From NCBI GenBank assembly GCA_015075365.1, contig JABTUN010000001.1:1488001-1552000 (forward strand): 64,000 bases of DNA, read 5' to 3'. The position numbers were made by a program, and so were the translations under genes. This document shows, piece after piece, positions 1 to 8,348 of this stretch; within the stretch, counting starts at the first letter, position 1; each line of letters begins with the position of its first letter. This DNA is from Verrucomicrobiaceae bacterium (GTDB lineage: Bacteria > Verrucomicrobiota > Verrucomicrobiia > Verrucomicrobiales > Verrucomicrobiaceae). The notes under the pieces were generated by a model. It saw only the letters and a program-made list of their open reading frames with translations. It was not told where the DNA came from and did not search any database.

Positions 1-67
1 ACCGGCTGGCCCACTGCCTCAGCGAACGCTTGCCATTCCCCGCGCGCTGCGAAAGACTCGCGTCCGC

Positions 68-1348
68 ATGTCCCAGCCCGCCAACGCCGAAATCACACGC
101 CTCAGCGATCTCTCGCCCCATCAATGGAAATCCGGCATCGCCGCGTGGCTCGGCTGGCTCTTCGACGGGCTCGACATGCATCTCTACACGCTCGTGTGGG
201 TCGTGTTTGTGGCGCAGCTCATGGATCTGCCGCCGGAGCACGCCGATGTCGGCGTGAAGGGCTCCATCATCCAGGCCGCCTTCCTCGTCGGCTGGGCCGT
301 GGGCGGCGGTTTCTTTGGCCGCGTGGGCGATCTTCTCGGCCGCAGCAAGGCGCTGATGCTCACCATCCTCACCTACGCCCTGTTCACCGGCCTGTCCTTC
401 TTCGCCACGGAGTGGTGGCACCTCATGCTGTGCCGCTTCCTCTCCGCGCTCGGCATCGGCGGTGAATGGGCTGTCGGCGCGTCGCTGCTGTCCGAAACAT
501 GGCCGAAAAAATGGCGTCCGTGGATCGCGGCGGTGCTGCAGAGCGCGGTGAATTTCGGCGTGCTGCTCGCCGTGCTCTCACACTGGATTCTCTCCGGCCA
601 GGAGCCGCGCTACCTCTTCCTCGTCGGCATTTTGCCCGCCTTGATCACCGTCTGGATTCGCAAGGCCGTGCCGGAGACCGAGACCTGGGAGGAAGCCCGC
701 GGAAAACAGGCGGCCCCGCGCGTGAGCGAGCTTTTCGGTCCGAAAGTGCGCAGCACGACGTGGCGTGTGCTCATCATCTGCGGCGTGTCGTTGACCGCGC
801 ACTGGGCCTTCCTCTTCTGGCAGGCCAAGGTGGTGAAACAACTGCCCGAGGTCATCGCGATGACCAAGGAAGGCCAGGCGCAGGCCTCCGGCGCGGCGCT
901 CATGTGGATCATGTTTGGCTCCATCATCGGCAATTTCGTCGCCGGCGGCCTCGCAAAGCTCATGGGCTACCGCAACACCATCTTCTGGATGTTGCTGGCC
1001 TACTTCGGCGCGATGTTCGCCACGTTTTACTGGAACCACGACTGGAACACCACGCTCTGGCTCTTTGGCCTCATCGGCGTGTGCCAGGGTGTGTTCGGGC
1101 TCTTCACCATGTGCCTGCCACCGCTCTTCCCCACGCTGCTGCGCACCACGGGCGCCGGCTTCTGCTACAATTTCGGCCGCATCATCGCCGCCGGCGGCAC
1201 CATCTTCTTCGGCGTCTATCAGACCATCCCGGACGTGCGTGCAGCCATGCTCGCCGCCAGCTTCCTCTTCATCCCCGCCGCCTTCATCGCCCTCCTCCTG
1301 CCACAGGAGCGTGATGAAGCAGGCATGGTGAGCGAGCCGGTGGAGTGA
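68..1348 (+). CDS. MFS transporter (AAHS/sialate-like)
   Basis: This 426-residue integral membrane protein is a major facilitator superfamily carrier that probably moves a small organic acid across the inner membrane with protons. The N-terminal part shows WLGWLFDGLDMHLYTLV followed by the MFS motif A region GRVGDLLGRSKAL near residues 85-97, and GIGGEWAVGASLLSETWP near residues 130-147, as in the aromatic-acid/sialate branch. About twelve hydrophobic segments span the protein, the usual number and length for the family. The ATG at 68 is the first start that gives a short cytoplasmic tail; the frame is open upstream to the window edge, so a longer start outside the window cannot be excluded. 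The substrate is not readable from the sequence or neighbours. Confidence 0.85.
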   Translation: MSQPANAEITRLSDLSPHQWKSGIAAWLGWLFDGLDMHLYTLVWVVFVAQLMDLPPEHADVGVKGSIIQAAFLVGWAVGGGFFGRVGDLLGRSKALMLTILTYALFTGLSFFATEWWHLMLCRFLSALGIGGEWAVGASLLSETWPKKWRPWIAAVLQSAVNFGVLLAVLSHWILSGQEPRYLFLVGILPALITVWIRKAVPETETWEEARGKQAAPRVSELFGPKVRSTTWRVLIICGVSLTAHWAFLFWQAKVVKQLPEVIAMTKEGQAQASGAALMWIMFGSIIGNFVAGGLAKLMGYRNTIFWMLLAYFGAMFATFYWNHDWNTTLWLFGLIGVCQGVFGLFTMCLPPLFPTLLRTTGAGFCYNFGRIIAAGGTIFFGVYQTIPDVRAAMLAASFLFIPAAFIALLLPQERDEAGMVSEPVE

Positions 1349-1361
1349 TCACGATGCCTTG

Positions 1362-1374
1362 GAGCGCTGCGCTC
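1362..1374. terminator. Hairpin between convergent genes
   Basis: GAGCG-CTG-CGCTC forms a perfect 5-bp stem with a 3-base loop in the 38-base gap between the MFS gene and the convergent gene ending at 1387. There is no clear T-run, so this is a candidate bidirectional terminator on position and symmetry only. Confidence 0.35.
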
Positions 1375-1386
1375 GGGAAAGGTCGG

Positions 1387-2031
1387 TCATGGCGCTTTCC
1401 ATTCCAGTCTTCCCAAGTCGAGCTGCATTTGAAACTGACGCGCAATGCCGGTCGGATCCACTGCAATCCACGCACTCAGCTCCTCTGAAGTCAGTTGTCG
1501 CAACGTTGTCCGCCCTTCGCGGAGGGATTTCAAAAGAGGTTCCACAAGCGCGTCTTCCATGTTCGGATCTTTCGCGGGCAGGCAAATACCAATCAAACAG
1601 CCGCCTTCATGGTAGTTGATCACATGACCTCCCTTATACTGCTCACGATCGACAAAAACGATCACTCGATCGCCCACTTTGAGACCATCCATGCCTTCCA
1701 CCGACAGTTCCCGCACTTTAGAAAGCACGGGCTCCTTGTCTGTCTGGCGATGTAACCGCTCAATCACCGTGAGGATACCACTACGAAACCGAAGCGGACC
1801 CTGCTGGCGGTCCGGTGGAGGAACTTCGGGGCCTAATTTAGACACCTCAGCTAGAAAAGCATGGTCGCTTGCTGATTCGTAAGGTGTGCGGTGTGACCAG
1901 TAGCGGAAGCCGATACGCCACCGCCCAGACTCATCGATTGCCGTCTTGGGAGTGTCCGTCGCAAATAGAGCGGTCGCTAAACAAAGGCATGCAAAACCCA
2001 GTCCAATTCTCATGACGATGCTTTTAGCCAT
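1387..2031 (-). CDS. Hypothetical secreted protein
   Basis: This 214-residue protein begins with MAKSIVMRIGLGFACLCLATALFA, a convincing Sec signal peptide with a likely cleavage after residue 24, so it is probably exported. The mature part is soluble, charged and has no motif that I recognise. A short Cys-containing stretch, GGCLIGICLPAKD near residue 145, could form a disulfide. It converges on the upstream MFS gene and follows the small membrane-protein gene 2224-2607 on the same strand after a 192-base gap that contains a hairpin. Function is unknown; the reading frame and leader are the only support for the call. Confidence 0.6.
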   Translation of the reverse strand: MAKSIVMRIGLGFACLCLATALFATDTPKTAIDESGRWRIGFRYWSHRTPYESASDHAFLAEVSKLGPEVPPPDRQQGPLRFRSGILTVIERLHRQTDKEPVLSKVRELSVEGMDGLKVGDRVIVFVDREQYKGGHVINYHEGGCLIGICLPAKDPNMEDALVEPLLKSLREGRTTLRQLTSEELSAWIAVDPTGIARQFQMQLDLGRLEWKAP

Positions 2032-2071
2032 CGCCGCTAACAGTCTGCAATAGGATTGTGGACATGTGTCG

Positions 2072-2097
2072 GAGGGAGGGCTTGCATTCCCACCCTC
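2072..2097. terminator. Hairpin in the gap 2032-2223
   Basis: GAGGGAGGG (2072-2080) and CCCACCCTC (2089-2097) pair at 8 of 9 positions around an 8-base loop. It lies downstream of the minus-strand gene 2224-2607 and upstream of the minus-strand gene ending at 1387, so it could terminate the former. No T-run is visible. Confidence 0.35.
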
Positions 2098-2223
2098 TGG
2101 CGAGCCGAACTCCCGCAGCCCTGGTCATGGGTCCAACCGGTAGCAAGCTGGCAGTTTGCGCTTCGGCAAAGGTGCACGCTCAAACTCCTCCTTCTTCACC
2201 ACGGCGAAGATCAGGAAGAAAAC

Positions 2224-2607
2224 TCAAAAAAAGCAGAACATAAAGCTTGCCAGGGAGACTCCGAGCGCCATCAACCAAGCCATCACCAACAGGCTCGTGC
2301 CAAAGGACAGCAAACCGTAAAAGCACAGGAAGGTGAACAGCCATCGGGCGCGATAGCGGCAGACCGTGATCGCAATCTTCACCAGCGCCAAACCGACGAG
2401 GGCCACATTGGACGAGATCGTTGCGTAGAGCAGGATTTCATCGATCGTCGTGATCAGTTGCGCAGCGTCGCCCCCTTCTCTCTCAATTGCCCGGAAGGCC
2501 TCAACCCCACATAGGATTGCCGCGACACCAAGCACAAGCGACACCTGCAACCAGGCGCCGAGTTTGGCAATGAAGGCACCGCATTGCGACGAAGGCGAAG
2601 ATTCCAT
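2224..2607 (-). CDS. Small hypothetical membrane protein
   Basis: From the ATG at 2607 this frame encodes 127 residues with about three hydrophobic segments (LGAWLQVSLVLGVAAILCG, then ISSNVALVGLALVKIAITV, then a long C-terminal stretch ending SLASFMFCFF). It is therefore probably an inner-membrane protein. The frame stays open further upstream to 2775, but that part overlaps the divergent esterase start and reads as low-complexity arginine-rich sequence, so the internal ATG is preferred. No family was recognised. Confidence 0.5.
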   Translation of the reverse strand: MESSPSSQCGAFIAKLGAWLQVSLVLGVAAILCGVEAFRAIEREGGDAAQLITTIDEILLYATISSNVALVGLALVKIAITVCRYRARWLFTFLCFYGLLSFGTSLLVMAWLMALGVSLASFMFCFF

Positions 2608-2701
2608 GAATCCAGTGATTAAACCGGCCGCTCTTGGCCCGGCAAGGCCGTTTGATCGCATGGCGCAAGAATCCCTCTCCCGCGCCGGTTTCTCTCGCCC
2701 C

Positions 2702-3961
2702 ATGAAGTTCCCGGCTCTTTTCCTTCTCCTCGCTGTCGCGGCGCACGCGCAGCAGCTCACGCTCCAAGTCAGCACCGACCGCGCGAACGCGACTTACAAG
2801 GCCGGAGAGACCGCCACGTTCACGATTGAGGCCTCCCAGCCTGCGGAGGTGACCTGCATCTTCAGCAAGGACGGCGTGCAGCCGCAACCGGCGAGGAAAG
2901 TGATGCTCGAAGGCGGCAAGCTCTCGCTCACGGGCACGCTCGGCGAGCCTGGTTTCCTCCATCTGCGCGTCAGCAGCGCCAAAGCGGTCGCGCAGGCCGC
3001 CGCGGCCTTTGATCCGCTGCAAATCAAGCCCAGCATGCCGGTGCCGGAGGACTTCGACGCCTTCTGGAGGGCGCAAAAGGCCGCGCTGGCGAAAGTGGCG
3101 CTCAAATCAACTCTCACGCCGATTCAGACGGCTGTGAAAGGCATCGAAGCCTTTGATCTCCAGGTCGAGTGTCTCGGCGGGAAGCCCGTCTCGGGCTATT
3201 TCGGCCGTCCGCAGGACGCGAAGCCAAAATCCCTGCCTGCCATCCTGCATGTGCATGGCGCGGGCGTGCGCAGCTCGAATCCCGGCAGCGTTTCCTGGGC
3301 GCTCAACGAGGGCGGCATGCTCTCGCTCGACATCAACGCGCACGGCATCCCCAACGGCAAACCGGCGGAGTTTTACACCGCGCTGCAGAACGGCGAGTTG
3401 AAGGACTATTCCAGATCTGGCAACAAAGATCGCGAGACGGTCTATTTCAAAGGCATGTTCCTCCGCCTCATGCGCGCGATTGATTTCCTCACCACGCAAC
3501 CGGAGTGGGATGGAAAGACGCTCATCGTCCATGGCAGCAGCCAGGGCGGCTTTCAGGCACTCGCCGCGGCCGGACTGGATGAACGCGTGACCTTCATCTG
3601 CGCCGGCGTGCCGGCCGGGTGCGATCACACCGGCAGCCAGGTGAACCGCGTCAATGGCTGGCCGAAAATCGTGCCGAACGGCCCCGATGGCAAACCCGAC
3701 CCCGCCGCGCTGCAGGCCGCGCGCTACTTTGACTGCGTGAACTTCGCCACACGGGCGAAATGCAAAGGCGCGGCGGTCACCGTGGGCTTCATCGACACCA
3801 CCTGCCCGCCCACAAGCGTCTATGCGGCCTACAATGCCCTCGCCGTGCCGAAGACGATCCACTTCGACACCCTCGCCGGTCACACGAACACACCCGCCGC
3901 GTCGAAATTCATGCAGCAAGCCGCCTTCCAGCATGTGCGGGCGATGAAACAGGCGAACTGA
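2702..3961 (+). CDS. Acetylxylan esterase / cephalosporin-C deacetylase-like hydrolase
   Basis: This 419-residue secreted alpha/beta hydrolase resembles the AXE1 (carbohydrate esterase 7) family, which removes acetyl groups from xylo-oligosaccharides and related substrates. The signal peptide MKFPALFLLLAVAAHA fixes the start at the ATG at 2702. An N-terminal beta-sandwich-like region covers about residues 20-105; the hydrolase domain follows with HVHGAG near 184, the nucleophile motif GSSQG with Ser280, a likely catalytic Asp365 in GFIDTTCPP and His394 in LAGHTN. The three residues are in the right order and spacing for the triad. It converges on the galactose mutarotase gene, which fits a role in hemicellulose use. 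The exact substrate is inferred from family only. Confidence 0.8.
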   Translation: MKFPALFLLLAVAAHAQQLTLQVSTDRANATYKAGETATFTIEASQPAEVTCIFSKDGVQPQPARKVMLEGGKLSLTGTLGEPGFLHLRVSSAKAVAQAAAAFDPLQIKPSMPVPEDFDAFWRAQKAALAKVALKSTLTPIQTAVKGIEAFDLQVECLGGKPVSGYFGRPQDAKPKSLPAILHVHGAGVRSSNPGSVSWALNEGGMLSLDINAHGIPNGKPAEFYTALQNGELKDYSRSGNKDRETVYFKGMFLRLMRAIDFLTTQPEWDGKTLIVHGSSQGGFQALAAAGLDERVTFICAGVPAGCDHTGSQVNRVNGWPKIVPNGPDGKPDPAALQAARYFDCVNFATRAKCKGAAVTVGFIDTTCPPTSVYAAYNALAVPKTIHFDTLAGHTNTPAASKFMQQAAFQHVRAMKQAN

Positions 3962-4012
3962 CACCAGACCTGCGCGCCACATCCGGCGCTGGCACGCACA
4001 TGGGCCTGTTCC

Positions 4013-5065
4013 TCACGGCACCACCGTGAAGCGGTAGATCGTCTCGCTCTCGTGCCGCTCTCCGGGCACCAGCAGGGTGCTGGGGAAATTCGGCTGGTTG
4101 GGCGAATCGGGGAAATGCTGCGTCTCCAGGCACAAGCCGCCGCGGAAGGGATAGTTCACACCGCCTTTGCCGACCTGCGTACCATCGAGAAAATTCCCCG
4201 TGTAAAGCTGCATACCCGGCTCCGTGGTGAGCACCTCCATGAGCCGCCCGCTGCCCGGATCGACGACGCTGCCCGCCAGCCGCAGCACGCCGGGCCGTCC
4301 ATCGACGACGAAACAGTGGTCGTAACCGCGCCCCGGCACCATCTGCGGCTCCGTGGCGTCGATGCGGTCGCCAATGCGCGTCACATCCCGGAAATCCAGC
4401 GCCGTGCCCTCCACGCTGGCGATCTCGCCCATGGGAATGAGCGCGTCGTTCACCGGAATGAACTGCCGCGCGGCAAGGCAGAGCTTGTGGTTGAGGATGG
4501 TGCCCGCGTCGTGTCCGGCGAGGTTGAAGTAGGCGTGGTTCGTCAGGTTCACATGCGTGGACGCGTCCGTCTCCGCCTCGTAGAGCATGCCCAGCTCGTT
4601 CGCCGGGTTCAGCGTGAAGGTCACGCGCACGGTGAGATTGCCGGGGTAGCCCTCCTCGCCATGCGGGCTCACACGGGTGAAGCGAACGCCGTTCGGCAGC
4701 ATCTCCGCGTCCCACAAGAAGCGGCCGAAACCATGCACGCCGCCGTGGAGATGCTGCGCGCCGTCATTGCGCTCCAGTTGATACACCTCGTCGCCCACCG
4801 GCAGGCGGCCGTCGCAGATGCGGTTGGCGTAGCGGCCCGTGGTGCAGCCGAAATGCGAGTTTCCAGCCTCGTAGCCGCGCACATCGTCATAGCCCAGCGT
4901 CACATCCTTCAGCACACCGCGCCGGTCCGGCACGTTCACCTGCACAATCGACGCCCCGTAGTCCGTCAGCGCCACGCTCATGCCCTCCGGCACCTTCAGG
5001 ACGAACAGCGTCGCCCCGCGGCCATCCGCCAGCGTCCCAAACGGTCGTTTCGTGATCTCAATCAT
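4013..5065 (-). CDS. galM: Galactose mutarotase (aldose 1-epimerase)
   Basis: The 350-residue product interconverts alpha and beta anomers of aldohexoses such as galactose, feeding the Leloir pathway. The family landmarks are present: NRICDGR near 81-87, HLHGG near 105-109, catalytic acid His177 in NHAYFNL, Asp249 in GYDH and catalytic base Glu314 in LETQHFPDSPN. Length is typical. There is no signal peptide, so the enzyme is cytoplasmic. It converges on the esterase gene 2702-3961, with a 51-base gap. The start at 5065 gives an N-terminus (MIEITKRPFGTL) that aligns with the usual beginning of the fold. Confidence 0.92.
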   Translation of the reverse strand: MIEITKRPFGTLADGRGATLFVLKVPEGMSVALTDYGASIVQVNVPDRRGVLKDVTLGYDDVRGYEAGNSHFGCTTGRYANRICDGRLPVGDEVYQLERNDGAQHLHGGVHGFGRFLWDAEMLPNGVRFTRVSPHGEEGYPGNLTVRVTFTLNPANELGMLYEAETDASTHVNLTNHAYFNLAGHDAGTILNHKLCLAARQFIPVNDALIPMGEIASVEGTALDFRDVTRIGDRIDATEPQMVPGRGYDHCFVVDGRPGVLRLAGSVVDPGSGRLMEVLTTEPGMQLYTGNFLDGTQVGKGGVNYPFRGGLCLETQHFPDSPNQPNFPSTLLVPGERHESETIYRFTVVP

Positions 5066-5108
5066 GACACGAAGCTAGGCAGGATGCCCCGCGCGGCAAA
5101 CGCGAAGG

Positions 5109-6290
5109 TCACGCCACCTCAAACCGCCGCACCTGGATGCCGTTCTTGCCGCTTTTCTGGATCGAGCGCGGCTCCGGCTGGGCGAAACCATTCAAATCGA
5201 CCGCGCGCGCCCGCACCTCGTACTTGCCGGGTTTCAATCCACGCAGCTCCGCCGAGAATCCGACCATGCTGTAGCGCAGCGGCCAGGAGAGCGGTTTCCC
5301 GCTCGCCTTGTCGAAACCGAGCACGTCCTGCGATCTCACGCCCGAAGGCAAAACAGCGCTCCAATCCGGCGGCGCGGCCAGTGCGCAGCGTTTCCACTCC
5401 GCTTGCGCCCATGCGGGATCATCATCCGCCAGTTCAGGCCCGGCGGGCCGCAGCCAGTATTCGACATGCGACAGCCCGGACCATCCACTGATGACCAGAC
5501 CGCTCACGAGGGCCGGATCTCCCGGCGTCACGTCATCGAGATACGCCGCCGTCTTCAGATGCGAGTCGGGATCGTTGTTCTTTTCCGCGTAGGTGTCGTT
5601 CGTTTGATAATCATTCGTCAGGCGGATCTGCTGGAGCCACTTGATCGATTTGAAGCCGTGCGCCCACGGCACCACCATGCGCACCGGACCGCCACGCTCC
5701 AGCGTGAGAGGCGCGCCGTTGAGCCGGTAGGCCACAAACACGGGCAGTTCGCCCGGCGGCGTCTCCATCACCTCCGTGTAGCTCAGGGAGGACTGGAAGC
5801 GCTGCTTTGGATCGTCGTTGTGGAAGCCCCAGAAGTACACGCGCCTCACATTCGACATCGCGCCGCAGAGCCGCAGCACATCACGCAGCGGCACGCCTTC
5901 CCACAGGCCCTGCCCCAGCGGCTGCGCGATGTTCAGGCACTGCATGGCCTTCAAAAACATCACACGATGCTTCTTCCCCAGCGCCAGGAGCTGCGCGTAG
6001 TCCAGCGTCACCGCGCGCTCGATCTGCGCCTTCTGTGTGACGATGGCGTTCGTTGTCTCGTCCGTGCGGATTTCCAGCCGCCACGTTTCCGGCGTGAGTT
6101 TCGCACGCACCAACGCCTCGCCGGTGAGCGTGTGCGGCTTCGGATTGCCGCGCGAGACATCCTCGAAATCGTCCGCCGGTGTCAGAAACGGACGCGCGGC
6201 CGGTTTCGCCGCCTCCACGCGCGGCGCGCTGATCGCCGCCAGGCTGCCGATGCCGAGTTTCACAGCCTGCCTGCGGGTCAATTCACTCAT
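5109..6290 (-). CDS. Sulfite-oxidase-like molybdopterin oxidoreductase
   Basis: The 393-residue protein belongs to the sulfite oxidase superfamily, which binds mononuclear molybdenum and oxidises sulfite or related substrates. The leader SELTRRQAVKLGIGSLAAISA is a twin-arginine-type signal, placing the folded enzyme in the periplasm. The molybdenum-ligand cysteine is Cys118 in LKAMQCLN, followed by GLWEGVPLRDVL near residues 127-138 and RGGPVRMVVPWAHGFKSIKW, which are family landmarks. The C-terminal half (from about residue 265) resembles the Mo-cofactor oxidoreductase dimerisation domain (GLKPGKYEVRARAVDLNG). The canonical CxGN sequence after the cysteine is altered to CLN. The frame is open far upstream, but that extension is antisense to the MFS gene and is rejected in favour of the ATG at 6290. 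Confidence 0.82.
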   Translation of the reverse strand: MSELTRRQAVKLGIGSLAAISAPRVEAAKPAARPFLTPADDFEDVSRGNPKPHTLTGEALVRAKLTPETWRLEIRTDETTNAIVTQKAQIERAVTLDYAQLLALGKKHRVMFLKAMQCLNIAQPLGQGLWEGVPLRDVLRLCGAMSNVRRVYFWGFHNDDPKQRFQSSLSYTEVMETPPGELPVFVAYRLNGAPLTLERGGPVRMVVPWAHGFKSIKWLQQIRLTNDYQTNDTYAEKNNDPDSHLKTAAYLDDVTPGDPALVSGLVISGWSGLSHVEYWLRPAGPELADDDPAWAQAEWKRCALAAPPDWSAVLPSGVRSQDVLGFDKASGKPLSWPLRYSMVGFSAELRGLKPGKYEVRARAVDLNGFAQPEPRSIQKSGKNGIQVRRFEVA

Positions 6291-6374
6291 GCGCTCATCA
6301 CGTTCCCGCGCCCTCTGATGTTGCAAGCAGATCGCCCCTTGACGCTGGTGAGGGTTTCGTGGTTCACTCCGCGC

Positions 6375-6974
6375 ATGGACAGGAAACCCGCCCTCCTCGT
6401 TGTGCTCTGCAGCATGGCTGCCTTGATCACAATCCCGGCCCAGACGCCTGACAAGACCGCACTGGCGGAACTTGCCAAAAAGTATCCCGCCCTGCGCATC
6501 CAGGCGAAGGTGGGCAAGCGGAACAAGCCTGTGCCGGGCTCCAGCTTCATGAAAACCATGATCCTGACGCCGGAAATCGTGATCGAGAGCGCGGCCACTC
6601 AGCCCGTGGCCGCCGCCTCCGCCACCTTCCTGCTCGTGACGATGGAAACGGAGGCAAAATACACACGCGGCGACGAGCAACTGACCGTCGCCACCAATGA
6701 ATCCCTCGAGATTCCCGCCCTGCCCAAAGGCCAGCGCCGCAACATCGAGTTTGCCCCCCTGGAATCGAGGTACGACTCGGACCGCGACAGCACCAACATC
6801 GGCGGCCAGGTGTACAAGTACTACATCATGGCCGTGTTCTCCGACGACAGGCAGTTCCTCCACTTTGAGACCAACTGCCCTGCGCTGGCAAAGCATCTTC
6901 AGGCCAAACCTGACGAGCGCCTGAAATTCCTGGGCATGAAGCCGGGCGAAAAGTTCCGCACGCGGTTCGAGTAA
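6375..6974 (+). CDS. Hypothetical secreted protein
   Basis: The ATG at 6375 starts a 199-residue protein with a clear leader, MDRKPALLVVLCSMAALITIPAQ, so it is probably exported. The rest is a compact charged domain without recognisable motif; beta-strand-rich stretches such as TFLLVTMETEAKY and YKYYIMAVFSDDRQFLHFET are visible. A TTGACG hexamer lies about 30 bases upstream of the ATG and could be a -35 element, but no convincing -10 follows. The gene runs 9 bases before the MFS gene at 6984 and may be cotranscribed with it. Function unknown. Confidence 0.6.
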   Translation: MDRKPALLVVLCSMAALITIPAQTPDKTALAELAKKYPALRIQAKVGKRNKPVPGSSFMKTMILTPEIVIESAATQPVAAASATFLLVTMETEAKYTRGDEQLTVATNESLEIPALPKGQRRNIEFAPLESRYDSDRDSTNIGGQVYKYYIMAVFSDDRQFLHFETNCPALAKHLQAKPDERLKFLGMKPGEKFRTRFE

Positions 6975-6983
6975 TCCTTCCGC

Positions 6984-8285
6984 ATGCCTGACGCGCCCCA
7001 ATCCACCGCCAATTCCACCACCCGAGTCGTCCTGGCGAGCTTCATCGGCACCACCATCGAGTGGTATGACTTCTTCCTCTACGGCACCGCCTCCGCGCTC
7101 GTGTTTGGCAAGCTGTTCTTCACCACGCTCAATCCTTTCGCGGCCACGATGGCCTCGTTTGGCACCTATGCGGTCGGATTCTTCGCGCGCCCGCTCGGCG
7201 GCATCATTTTCGGGCACTATGGGGACAAAATCGGCCGCAAGTCGATGCTGGTGACCACGCTCGTGATGATGGGCCTGGCGACGTTCGCCATCGGCCTGCT
7301 GCCAACGTATGATCAGGCGGGCATCCTCGCTCCCATTCTGCTCGTCGCGCTGCGGTTCATCCAGGGGCTCGGCGTCGGCGGTGAATGGGGCGGCGCGGTG
7401 CTCATGGCCGTGGAGCATGGCAAGGCGGGCCAGCGCGGCTTTCTCGCGAGCTGGGTGCAGGCGGGTGTGCCGATCGGTCTGCTGCTGGCCACCGGGGTGT
7501 TTCGCGGCATGTCCTCCGTGCTGTCGGAGGAGGCTTTCATGAGCTGGGGCTGGCGTGTGCCGTTCTTGATCGGCATTTTGCTTCTCGGTGTCGGATTGTT
7601 CATCCGGCTGCACATCATGGAGAGCCCCGTCTTTGCCGCGGCGCGGAAAACAGCGCCGAAAAAGGACGAGATGCCCATTCTCGAAGTCCTGCGCCGTTAT
7701 CCGCGCAATGTGCTGCTGGCCATGGGCGCGCGTTTTGCGGAGAACGCCTTCTTCTACGTCATCACCATCTTTGTGCTGACCTATGCGACGAAACAGGCCG
7801 GCTTCACGCAGGACGAGGGGTTGCGCGCCGTGCTCATCGGCTCCGCGGTGCAGTTCGTGGTCGTGCCTTTGTTCGGTCTTGTGTCGGACAAGGTCGGGCG
7901 CAGGCCGGTGTACCTCGCCGGGGCGGCCTTTGTGGTGCTGTTCGCCTTTCCGTTCTTCTGGCTCGTTGATCTGGGAACCAACTGGGCGCTCACGCTGGCC
8001 GTCACCATCGGGTTGATCGGCCATTCGGCCATGTATGGCCCGCAGGCGGCCTTTTTCTCGGAGCTCTTCGGCACGCGCGTGCGCTACAGCGGCGCGTCAC
8101 TCGGCTACCAGCTCGCCTCGCCGCTCGCCGGCGGTCTCGCCCCGCTCGTCGCCACCGCGCTGCTCGCCCAGTCCGGGGGCAAGCCCTGGCCTGTCGCCCT
8201 TTACCTCATCGCCATGGCCGCCATCACGCTCGTCAGCGTTTGGCTGGCCGAGGAGACGAACCGGAAGGAGCTCGAAGGCTCTTGA
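6984..8285 (+). CDS. MFS transporter, metabolite:H+ symporter (MHS) type
   Basis: This 433-residue carrier belongs to the MHS branch of the major facilitator superfamily (ProP, KgtP and ShiA relatives), which imports small organic acids, betaines or amino acids with protons. Diagnostic stretches are FIGTTIEWYDFFLYG at residues 16-30, GFFARPLGGIIFGHYGDKIGRK near 67-88, and RFIQGLGVGGEWGG near 125-138. Twelve hydrophobic segments are predicted by eye. It starts 9 bases after the secreted protein 6375-6974 and converges on the thiolase/CoA-transferase pair, so uptake of a short organic acid used by those enzymes is possible, though this is only inference from position. Confidence 0.88.
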   Translation: MPDAPQSTANSTTRVVLASFIGTTIEWYDFFLYGTASALVFGKLFFTTLNPFAATMASFGTYAVGFFARPLGGIIFGHYGDKIGRKSMLVTTLVMMGLATFAIGLLPTYDQAGILAPILLVALRFIQGLGVGGEWGGAVLMAVEHGKAGQRGFLASWVQAGVPIGLLLATGVFRGMSSVLSEEAFMSWGWRVPFLIGILLLGVGLFIRLHIMESPVFAAARKTAPKKDEMPILEVLRRYPRNVLLAMGARFAENAFFYVITIFVLTYATKQAGFTQDEGLRAVLIGSAVQFVVVPLFGLVSDKVGRRPVYLAGAAFVVLFAFPFFWLVDLGTNWALTLAVTIGLIGHSAMYGPQAAFFSELFGTRVRYSGASLGYQLASPLAGGLAPLVATALLAQSGGKPWPVALYLIAMAAITLVSVWLAEETNRKELEGS

Positions 8286-8300
8286 GACGTTGCGGTGCGA

Positions 8301-8348
8301 GGTAAGAAGTGAAAATGGTGATGTTGATCTCACCTCTCCCATTTTACC
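8301..8348. terminator. Imperfect inverted repeat between convergent genes
   Basis: GGTAA...AAAATGG (8301-8318) faces CCATTTTACC (8339-8348), with a second short pairing GAGGT/ACCTC nested in it. It lies between the converging MHS carrier and thiolase genes and slightly overlaps the thiolase stop. A bidirectional transcription stop is possible; the stem is interrupted, so confidence is low. Confidence 0.3.

Noticed and set aside
1..67. Possible end of a preceding gene
   Set aside because: All three plus frames are too short to judge and none shows a recognisable protein end; nothing was annotated.
6291..8024. Long upstream extension of the sulfite-oxidase frame on the minus strand
   Set aside because: It is antisense to the MHS transporter and adds a basic low-complexity N-terminus before a perfectly good twin-arginine leader.
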